Assembly (NCBI GenBank): GCA_964007475.1
Contig: OZ023275.1
Coordinates: 31,625,619 to 31,689,618, forward strand
Source of the DNA: Hybos culiciformis
Taxonomy: Eukaryota; Arthropoda; Insecta; Diptera; Hybotidae
DNA length: 64,000 bases
Direction: 5' to 3'
Shown here: positions 36,391-46,186 of the stretch, one piece after another
Position numbering within the stretch: the stretch's first letter is position 1
Layout: every line of letters begins with the position of its first letter
Translations under genes and position numbers: made by a program
The notes under the pieces: model-generated
The model's input: only the letters and a program-made list of their open reading frames with translations
The model's database searches: none
Told to the model about the DNA's origin: nothing

Positions 36391-37310
36391 CTTCAAATAA
36401 TTGATTAGACAAAATAATAAAAATTAAAAAATCAAAGCTTGATTATAATAAATGAGTATATTTTTGAGTTAGAATTATGAGTTTTATTTATTTAAAAAAA
36501 ATTATATACAGAACCCTCTTATAAAAAAAAATTGGATTCCGATGAATATAAGTATATTGGGTATATATAGATAACCAAAGGGGTTCAACTCCGATTGTAT
36601 CTTTAAAAGGGGGTGAATTTCGTTGAAAATTGTTATATGAGTATCATATTGAGATACGTTATATATACATATACATAGCTATGAAATAATAATTTGTGAC
36701 CAAGGTATCTTATTATTTTTTATTTAAAACGATAAATTTTTAAACTTTGACCTACAGTGTAGTGGCCAACAATTTCATGAAAGTTAATTTTTAATTATAA
36801 ACACTAATATTTAATCGAAATACAATTTTTCAATATAATTAGGAATAACGAATAATATATTTAATTATAAATGTTTTAATTACAAGGTTTTTGAATAATG
36901 TAAACTATAACTTATTTTATTTACTAAAAAAGCGAGTTTTTATGATAAAGGGGGCTTCTCACGAACCGATTTTTGTTGATAGACTAAAGTTGAATATTTT
37001 ATTTTCACGCATTTCAATAAAAAATTCTTAACTAATACGAATAGTTTTTTTAATTGTTTGTTTTGTAATTTATTTATGTTGTCACCATTCTAGGATTTAT
37101 TGCTTTGTTAAGGTTTATTTAATACTAATTTATTTAACGTTTAACTTCGAATGAATCAAACTTTTGTGGATCCGCTGGAAAGCTGACCATCTTTCTTTTA
37201 AAAAAGAGTTCTCAGGAATATTTTATACAATTTTTGTAGATCTAAACAAAAATCGTTTGGTGATTTAATACTTTTGAATAATAATTTTTTTTTTAATTCC
37301 ATTATTATGC
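36391..37310. other. Spacer holding the displaced 3' flank of cluster gene 7
   Basis: The first bases beyond the transposon are presumably the original 3' UTR of the gene at 24782-25977. They hold AATAAA at about 36449. The rest, up to the stop codon of the minus-strand gene at 37311, is AT-rich and empty. Confidence 0.4.
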
Positions 37311-38875
37311 TTAATCCATGTCATGTGGTTCATAAAAATCAAAATCATTTTCTGGCAATAAATCATTTTCTAATTGTTCTATCTCTAATTGCTCCAAATC
37401 ATCAATATAATCATCTGAAAATCCAGTATCTATATTTTTTGCAGGAACTGACGGGAAAACAGTAGTAACTGTTGGTCCTTGAGTTGAATTTCCATTAGTG
37501 TTAGTGTTAGTGTTAGGGTTAGTGTTAGGATTAGTTGTTTGTGTATTTGTTGGTGTAGTTGCTCCTGTTGGTGATATCCCTATTGTAGGTAAAGTGCTTG
37601 TGGTTGGGGATATTATACTAATTAAAGTGGGTGAAAGACCTCCTGGGGAGGTCGGTGTTGTTGGTGTTGTTGGTGTATTTGTTGTAGTTGTTGGATTAGG
37701 AGGTGGTGGAGCAGGTGTAACAGACTGCTTATTCCAAGTTCTACCTAGGTTGTTATTTGCAACGTATATGTCATCTTCATCTTCTATTTCATTGAAATTT
37801 CGTCTGAAAAGCCTTTTTTGATGATTCTTGATGTTACCATTTAATTTATATTTTCGCCGACCAAAATTTTCTACATTTTATAATTGATGGAAAAATCAAT
37901 CTATTAGATTTACAATTTAAAAATAAAATAAAATAAAATAGAATTAAAACAAAGATAACAATGTTTAAAACTATTATACTAAAAAAAAATTATTTCGCTT
38001 ATTATAACTTTTAATCTTTCGAATTCAGTTTAACTTAAATACTTAAATTATTTATTTTTTTATTTGTTTCAAAAATCTATCTATTTTATGCTGTTAATTA
38101 AGTATTATTTTCCGAATAACTCTTTTATTCTCCCTAAAGAAAAATCAAAAACATTAAATCGATTCGTCTTGGCGCAATTATGTAGACAGTATTCAATAAA
38201 TTTATATTAATTTTTTATATTTAATATTGGCTAGATTAAAATTAAAAATTGAATTGTTGTTTCATTTGTCCTATAATCCTCTCCAATTTACACCGCAATC
38301 AAACTTTTAAGGATGCTATAATTTAGTACAGTTCAATTATTTATTATTTATTGTATTCAACATTAAGAACAAATTTAGGAAATGTGTAAAGTTAAAAACA
38401 GTTTGAAATGATTAAACATTTATATTTTCATTAGATTTTCCCCGAACTTCGTTTAATAACTTGATTAACTTAATTAGTTTGTTTTGTAGCGAGGTTTCAA
38501 TTAATTTTGAACCAGGTAGGTAGGTGTCTAGATACAACGGATTTAAGGTACTTTTTTAATATATATTCTAAAACTCAAGAACCAATGGACCAATCGAACC
38601 ATACTTAAAAGAAACCTTCTTGTAGACCAAAGTTTAAATATCATGTAAATTTATCCAGTAGTTCTTGAGTTTTAGAAACACTTAGACTTTTATACATTTA
38701 AAAAATATTACAATACATTTACATTTTAACTTATTAGACAAATCCTTATTGATCACAATTTTAGAATAATATTGTTAGCATTTTTTTAATGAATTTTTTT
38801 TTTTTTTTTACCATGATCAGATGCTTTTGAGACTGCAATTATCAATATTACAAAATGTACTTCAAAAAATTTCAT
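37311..38875 (-). CDS. Secreted Thr/Pro-rich and acidic protein, two exons (cluster gene 8)
   Basis: Minus-strand exons 38875-38812 and 37870-37311 join in phase 1 (CATG|GTAAAA donor, ATGTAG acceptor) and give 207 aa. Exon 1 is a good signal peptide (hydrophobic VHFVILIIAVSKA). The mature part has QKRLFRRNFNEIEDEDD, equivalent to RIFRRKF plus the acidic stretch of cluster genes 4 and 5. A Thr/Pro/Asn-rich mucin-like block follows (about 60-135, including TPTTPTTPTSPGG and an Asn-Thr/Asn-Pro repeat), then an acidic C terminus ending YEPHDMD. It has no basic tail. Exon 2 has no internal start near its 5' end, so simple ORF searches show only its antisense (37498-37821). Orientation is opposite to genes 1-7. 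Function unknown. Confidence 0.75.
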
Positions 38876-41412
38876 ATTATCTTGTTAGTTATAAAAAAAA
38901 CAAAACAATTATAAATTTTGTATACTACTTGTCAGATGAATTTGAAACTACTGTGAAAAATTGAGATAATTTTTTGTTATATGTTTATAATATTTATAAT
39001 TTTTAAAATTTTTATAAATTATAATTAATCATATAAATGTTTATTATAGTAATGCCGGTGGTAATAAAAAAAGTGTATTCTATTGAATATATAGATTTTA
39101 TTTTTAACGTATTCATAAGCATTTTATTACATTCTGAGTTTAAAAGTAAATTTGTAGATAATCAAGCCCGCATAACTCCATAATATTCTAAAAAATTACA
39201 AAAAAATTCCGTAACTGCAGCCTTTCTCTTAAAATTAAAGGTACGGAAAAGAATTGGCGCCTTAACTTTTGTATAAATTTATTTTTATGTGCTGTTTCGT
39301 TTTTGAGTTTATGCGCTAATTCGTATGCGAACGAATTGGGGTATAAAAAACCATTCTTAATTCGTTTTTGAAAAAATTATCTATTATTTCGTTTTCAAAT
39401 TTATATGCTATTTCGTCTTATGCTATTTCGTGGAGCCAAAAAAAAAACTTACGAATAACTTCAAATATATTAATTCTTAATTTTATAAAATTTATGCAAA
39501 TTTGTGGAAAGGAATTAATTAATAAGTTCCTACAAAATACGCGTTCTACATTTAAAAGCCTCTTAATACATTTTGCATAATCCGATCATTTCTAAAATAA
39601 TTAAAAATATATTTTTAGAAATTCTTAAATTATTATAACGCATATGATTTTTTAGAACAAATCAGTGAAATCTAAAATATTATTATTATATTTTTTTTTC
39701 AATTTCGTTATTTCGAAATAAAATGTCGCATGTTATAATGATAATGATAACGACTGAGAATGCAAAAATTTAGGTTTTGAGATAAAAGTAATAAAATTTG
39801 AATAACACTTTCACCTTTGGATTAAATTTTTTTAATTTAAATTTAATTTAAATCATTGCGTGATACAACTTTTGAATGTCACCTTAATTAATGGCACTTT
39901 CCTTAAGTACAATACCTACTCTTCGAAATTAATATGATAGATAAGTTAAAACCAATACTATAAATTTACTTTGAAAAAGTTATTGAGATTCAAAAATTTA
40001 ACATACCAAATAGATATAATAAGAGTACGTAAATGTTTTCAGATTTAATGATTTGACAGATATTTGAAATAAAATAATCGTTTTTTTGTCCTGAGCATGG
40101 CTATAGAGATAGAACTATAATTATGATTCATTTGAGATTATATTATATCTCGATTTATGAATTTTTGCTGAATTATTAAATTTACATAATTATAGATTTT
40201 ACCATACTTATAACTTTTTTCCTTTTACATTTGAAATGATTTAAAATAAAGTAGTAAATATACGGTATCATTAGTATAATACCTTATTTTTTTTAAAAAA
40301 TGAATGAGAAAATTTAAAACTAAATTCATTCATTATGACAACAAATAAAAAATTAAGCACGCATGGAGTATAGAAGATAAATGAAAAAACGAAAAATATT
40401 TCTTTATACTTGAAACCTTCTGGCAATTTTTTTTTCATCTTATAAGTACGTGTACGACTGTTTAAATCATTTATTGCATTTATTAAAAGTAAAGATTCCA
40501 GAACCAAATATACTTAGTTTTTATTAATGGTTTTGACTATAGACAAATCAACATTTAAATATGATGTTGGAATATTGAGTTATTAGATGGATTAAAAAAT
40601 ATTGTCTGAACCGTATTGATTCAATTAAGGTTGTATAATTTCCTTATCATCGAAACCATGAATAAAAAATTATAAAAAGCTTTTTCTTAATTTCACCTAA
40701 TTTCGCATAATTTCTTTAAAAATATTCGAAAATATTTACTGTTTATTAATTGTGGTGCTATCTGAGAATAAAATGTTCAGTTCATCATGGTTCTACTATA
40801 ATAATAAACATAGAGGACGTAAGTTGTTATAGCTTATTCCAACCCTTTCCTTCAACTAATTTCGTTGATTTATTAAAATGGATATATTATAGTTCTGTAT
40901 TTTTTGAAACGAAAAAGGTCACATTTAAAAGTGCATTTTCATATTTTACATTAACATACTTGTATCATAAGTAGAAAGATTATCTTAGCTGTAAGTTCAT
41001 GAAATGTGGAATAAATGAGACATTTATGTGCGCTTAACAATTTTCATTGATCTTTTATAATTAAAGATAGCAATAAAAAATATTGTTTGTGTGAATTTTA
41101 TGACAGTTATTAACATTAAGGAAATTTGTAAATCATAATTTAAATGGTTTTTTACCTCTATTATTTTCTTTGAATATTCATAAAACGGTATTTTTAATTA
41201 ATTCATAATGTTTACTACAAACAAAAAGAAATTTATATAAACTTTCATTTCAACCAAAATGACTAGACTACACGTGTTTGGGAATAAAATTTAGCTCACC
41301 ACTATTTTGAAATATTCATGAATTGCTAATGAATAGCATCAGTATAGAAGACTACTCATTCATTAATCATTATACTGACAAATAAACAATACCTTACGCA
41401 CATTATCTACAA
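38876..41412. other. Intergenic with promoter of cluster gene 8 and a small repeated motif
   Basis: The minus-strand TATA box lies at 39009-39016. Between 39288 and 39430 the word TATGC(T/G)(A/G)TTTCGT or close variants occur about five times. I see no gene; open frames at 39368-39580, 40271-40507 and 40750-40974 lack coding features. Confidence 0.35.
39009..39016 (-). promoter_or_regulatory. TATA box of cluster gene 8
   Basis: TATAAAAA on the minus strand, 134 bp before the ATG at 38875. This is the same octamer and nearly the same spacing as cluster genes 2 and 7, which supports the assigned signal exon. Confidence 0.5.
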
Positions 41413-42120
41413 CAGCGTTTCCCAAACTTTTCGGATCAAGGAACACTTTGTGAAACTTATAAATCTAGAGGAACACGTTTTTCTTCATAAGAATTTAGAA
41501 ATGATATAAAAATAAAAAATATACATTATTATGTAGTAAACACAATTGGGGCGACAGCGACAACGACAGCGATAGCGACTATCAAAAAAAATTAGAAACC
41601 ATGTATTTGTATGAGAATGAACAAAATTGAGACTACTGGCGACAAACTAGAAATGTTTCTATTTTGTCGCTGGGCGAAAACGACAACCATATATTTTTTT
41701 TGTTTATTTTTCCATTTGTTTATTTTTTTCCTGTTTATTTATTTCGTCGCCGTCGCCGTAATTGTATTCACTCGAGTGACATCGCTGTCGTTGTAGTTGT
41801 AGTCGTCGTTGTCGCCGTCGTTGTCGCCCCAATTGTATTTACTCCTTTAAAATAAAAAATATACTCAATTTTTTTTTTTTTTTCTAGAAAAAAATTCCTC
41901 AAATTTCACTGTGTTTTCATAATCATTTAGTTTTCAAAATCGTTTGTATTGAAACCTACTAGCTTATCTGCATTTCCAAATTTAATTCAATATCGTCAAG
42001 AGCTCAAATTACTTTGGATACTTTAAAATCTTCTTGGGAGTATTTGTTTCCGGAATCGGAATTATTTCTATGTAGTTTCTTTTCTTTAATCTTCCGCGGA
42101 ACATAGTTAGAGAAACACTG
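41413..42120. mobile_element. hAT-like element carrying a second inverted-repeat insert
   Basis: The left end CAGCGTTTCCCAAAC and the complemented right end CAGTGTTTCTCTAAC match closely. GGAACAC and TGTTCCGCGG words lie just inside. The flanks give only a weak 8-bp duplication (ATCTACAA against GTATACAA). Within it, about 41541-41837, lies another inverted repeat with ACAATTGGGGCGACA ends. Confidence 0.6.
41541..41837. repeat. Inverted repeat built of GCGACA/TGTCGC words
   Basis: The outer ends are ACAATTGGGGCGACA and its complement. Both arms continue as degenerate GACAACGACAGCGA-type trinucleotide arrays and so can fold into a hairpin. The Val-rich and Arg-rich open frames across it (41664-41855, 41611-41796) are products of the repeat, not genes. 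Confidence 0.7.
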
Positions 42121-42761
42121 TATACAAAAGTCAATAACTTACTAATAATTATTAATGTATCTTATACAGCTTTTTACAAAATTAAAGGTGTTATATATTT
42201 TATAAGTAAGTCCTTATTTCAAGTACAACATGTTTCATCAAATACTTAATAGGTATTATTGGTAAAATGTATATTAAGACTATTAAGTCCGTATCAGGAT
42301 TATTAATTTAAACATTCAAGAAAATAACATTTTTATTTCAAAGATGTGAAGTAATTTAAGTTCTCAGGAATGGTGTATAGAATATTTTACTATAAATTAC
42401 AGAGATCCTTGATTAAGCAATAATACATATTATACATTTACGATTTACCATGTATACGACTTTAATATCCATAAAATATAAATAAGTCAAACAAAATATT
42501 TTGTAAGATTTCATCCATTTTTCAATATATTTCCTTTTTTTTTTTAAGTTTTATAAGTAAGTTTTAATTAATTGTCTATATTTTCCATTTGGACATTATG
42601 CTTCAATAGTATTTTCTCTTTTCTTAGTTCATACCTAAAGAGATTTATCTTTTAAAATCTTGTTCTTAATGTAAAATTATAATTTAAAAAAAAAGTAGTA
42701 ATGAAATTTTGTGATTATTTATTTCCATTGGATATTACAGTTGAACAATATTTTTTTTTTT

Positions 42762-44168
42762 TTAATTCATATTAATGTTTGATAATTTTATGTGTCTATT
42801 ATTTACTGTCCTCGATGGGTTTTTGAAGCCATAAAAATTTCTTCTTCCTTTTTTTCTAATTAAATTTGTATCAGAATAATGATGATTATTGATTGGATTT
42901 TTTTTCAAATACTCTCTTGGATAATATAATTTTTGAATTGGTTCCTCATCTATCAATGAGTCATAATCTTCATTTTCCTCATTCTTCCATCTCATTTGTG
43001 CAATTTTCTTATTATGACGATTGAGATTTATAAAATTTTTTGAACTTTTTTTCCCGCCATAAAACGGTCTATGTTCTTTTTCTTTGACCGAGTTTTCAAT
43101 GTCATCGACATCATAAGAGCCAGGAAGATTTAAGTCATCTATTATTTCTGCTGAATTATCTTCCTCACTATCTTCACCAAATTTAAAACTATCATTATAT
43201 GTTGAATTTTTTTTTGATAGAAGAATTTCGCTATCATGTTCTATTACCATTGGTTTGTGAGTCGTGGTTGTAACTGCCTCTTGCTTTATTGATAAATTTT
43301 GTCTTTTTAATGCTTCCAACAGTATTTCCGGAGTTATTAATGAGAAATTTGGTTGCATAGGTTTCTCAGGCTCTTGTATTCCGGATATTAAAGGTTTTTG
43401 GGAATTTAAAACAGATTCTGAGGTGATGGGTACAGCAAAAGGAGAATATGGAAAAGGAAAATTTTGAATTGATTGCGATAACTGCTGTTGTCCATGTGGA
43501 ATAAAACTACTTCCTGGTAAATTTTGAATTGTTTGCGATACTTGTTGTTGTCCTTGTGCAATATAACCATTTCCCGGATAGTTAAGTTGATAGGGATTTT
43601 GAAGAAACAGCGGTAACATTTGATTGTTTTGAAGTGCTGGAGCGGTTAATGGAATCATTGAAATAGAGCCCTGAAAATCATGTCCATTGATTTCTCCAGT
43701 CGCTGTGTTTTGTAGAAAATTTTGTGAAAGAAGATTAGGTGAAAAAGAATTCAGAGCAGCTCCCGGAGAAGCTGCCTGTGCAATAGGATTCTGGATAAAG
43801 ACTTCTTCTCCAGTTGCAGCGTATTTATTGAGTATATTTTGTTGTTGATGCGGTGTAGCCAAATAATATCCATAGTTACTCATTTCGGGATTTCGTTGAA
43901 CTAAAACATAACCGGGGGGCACTAATTCAATTTTGCTTACTGATGGAGTTGTTTCTATTTCCATTTTCCCATTATTTGGTTGTATATATCTTCGAATTGG
44001 TTCCACAAATTTAACTGAACTATTTATTATATTTTGTAAACGAGTTCTAAGACCATTACGAAATACACTTAATGGACTATTTGAGCTTATTTCATTTAAT
44101 CTATTAAATAATTGACAATTCAAAGAACCAATCATACAAATTATAAAGATAATATTTAATAAAATCAT
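42762..44168 (-). CDS. Secreted Gln/Asn-rich protein, single exon (cluster gene 9)
   Basis: An intact 468-aa minus-strand frame starts at 44168 with a strong signal peptide (LLNIIFIICMIGSLNC, then QLF). The N-terminal third has an Arg-rich helix and KIELVPPGYVLVQR. The middle is Gln/Pro/Asn-rich with two similar segments (QGQQQVSQTIQNLPGSSF and HGQQQLSQSIQNFPF). An acidic block (about 330-365) and a basic, Asn/Tyr/Arg-rich C terminus follow. TATAAAGA lies 81 bp upstream (44256-44249, minus), and AATAAA on the minus strand lies just downstream near 42716. It shares the secretory, acidic-then-basic character of the cluster but lacks the signal-exon intron, so it is a distant relative at best. 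I recognise no domain. Confidence 0.75.
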   Translation of the reverse strand: MILLNIIFIICMIGSLNCQLFNRLNEISSNSPLSVFRNGLRTRLQNIINSSVKFVEPIRRYIQPNNGKMEIETTPSVSKIELVPPGYVLVQRNPEMSNYGYYLATPHQQQNILNKYAATGEEVFIQNPIAQAASPGAALNSFSPNLLSQNFLQNTATGEINGHDFQGSISMIPLTAPALQNNQMLPLFLQNPYQLNYPGNGYIAQGQQQVSQTIQNLPGSSFIPHGQQQLSQSIQNFPFPYSPFAVPITSESVLNSQKPLISGIQEPEKPMQPNFSLITPEILLEALKRQNLSIKQEAVTTTTHKPMVIEHDSEILLSKKNSTYNDSFKFGEDSEEDNSAEIIDDLNLPGSYDVDDIENSVKEKEHRPFYGGKKSSKNFINLNRHNKKIAQMRWKNEENEDYDSLIDEEPIQKLYYPREYLKKNPINNHHYSDTNLIRKKGRRNFYGFKNPSRTVNNRHIKLSNINMN

Positions 44169-46186
44169 AATACTATTTTATGAAATTTATGAAACTCACT
44201 TTCATTCTAAAAATTTTTCAACTGAAAATTTTATTTGATTGGTAATGATCTTTATATCATCAATTTTAAGTGAAATTGAAAATTTGACCCAAATCTTTGC
44301 AAAAATTTTGATAATTTTTGTTTATATTTTATTTCTATTTTTTTTTGTTATTTGTCATTTGAAAGTCTTTTTATTCATTTCAATTATGCCTAACTATAAA
44401 GAGATATCAATCATTAGTGTTAAGTTGATATCTTAATTAATGATTATTGATTGGATATAGAATGAAATCGAATTATTTATTTTAATTTGTTAAAACTAAT
44501 AAAGTAAATTAGTTGAATTTATTGGTTGAGATTTGTCTCAAATTTAATTATGTAGATATACTTTCTAGGATTTCAGTTAAGGTTGAATGCATAAAAATGA
44601 AAGATACGTGAAAAAAGAGAACTATGTAGAAAGCTTGGAAACCAACCGTACGTAAGGAACTATTTTTTTTTTTCAATTATTTAAAATAATATTGATGTTT
44701 GAGTATGAAAGTATGATTGGAGTGAGAACAAAATTTATTTTAATATTATTTCATTTGTGCATAATTTATTTTAGCTGCTGCTGGTAATTTATTTTTTACC
44801 AGTAAAAAATACCATTTTCAAATTTGATAACGTTTTATATTTTTTATATGGTGAAATTTTATTTTAAACATTAGTTGAGATCATTGAGATATTTTTTTTA
44901 AGCCAAAAGTTATGCAATAAATTTTATAATTATCTTTTTACCTGAAATTTTTATTAAATTTAATGGGTTTTTTTTTCTTCAAATGATCGTAATAAAATTA
45001 TTCACCAAAATAAATTTAGACACATTTCGAAAAAAATCATATTCAGTGATTTCGTGCACGTATTCCAAAATTTTATTAAATCATATAGTATTCTCTTAAA
45101 AACACACGCGGCTTAAAGTGTATCTTGTGTTATAGAAAATGAAGTAAAAAACAACAGCAACAAGTTAGTAAAGAAGTGTTTATGTGTTTGTTTTGATCTT
45201 TAATCTAATTATGGGATTTTAACCCGTTAATTGCTTTTAAGAAATATTTATTATACCTCCGTACTAAATCTTATGTGTCTGAAAATATCCTAAAAAAAAT
45301 TAAATAATAATTCAATATTTCTATATAATAGTTCTTTATCAAATTTTAATGAAAATCCGCTTTTAATAAAAGTCCAAACTTGGGTTTTATTTATATCAAG
45401 TTCATTCAATCGCTCATACAAAAATTTCCACGGAAATCCATTTTTAACTACCAGTAATAAGTCACATTAAGTTCAGATTAATTTTTTGTTCAGGTTTTAT
45501 CAATCCACATATTGGGATTCACATACTAACAATTTTTATCTGTATCGATTAAAATTAAATAAATTTAAAGAATAAAAATAACGACTCTTGGCTGATTGAA
45601 TATTATACTCTAGTTTCAATTGAAGTTATTGCTAATATTTTGACATTGATTCGATCGATATAGGCCAATTAGGTTAATAGTTTAATAGACCTTTTATTTT
45701 TTTGATGAATTCGGGCTGAAAGAGAATTCGTACAATCAGGTTGAGGAATATGTATATATGTACAATTATATATTGCTGTATACATGTACAATGTACATAC
45801 TTTATTTTATGGAACTTAAAATAAAATCATATCATTATTAATTGATTTGACATGAGGAACAAACTAAGAGAATTATATAAAATTCATTTATTTTTTTGTT
45901 GATTAACTAATTTGTGTTTTCAAATCATGTTGTTGTTTTCTTCTTTTTTTTTCATTCAACTTAAAATAATTTCAGTGTGTTGGCGTCGACCGACGACTTT
46001 TGACTTTATAAAAAAGATATTATTTTACTTTTTGTTGTTTTTTTTATATTAATTTATATTTTATATTTTAAAAATCAATTAAATACATATATTTTTTTGT
46101 TTTAATTGAGGATAGTATCTTAAAAATAAAAACAAAATCTCATTTTTCATTCCATATTTTTTAAATAATATAAATAAAAAATAAAC
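44169..46186. other. Intergenic between divergent genes
   Basis: Upstream region shared by the minus-strand gene at 42762-44168 and the plus-strand HSD17B8 gene. AT-rich, with no gene. A short palindrome (CTGGTAATTTATTTTTTACCAG) lies near 44780. Confidence 0.4.

Noticed and set aside
37498..37821. Plus-strand frame of Val, Gly and Leu with apparent membrane character
   Set aside because: Exact antisense of the Thr/Pro/Asn block of the minus-strand cluster gene 8, which has splice, signal-peptide and promoter support.
41611..41855. Short Val-rich and Phe-rich frames
   Set aside because: Translation of a trinucleotide-like inverted repeat.
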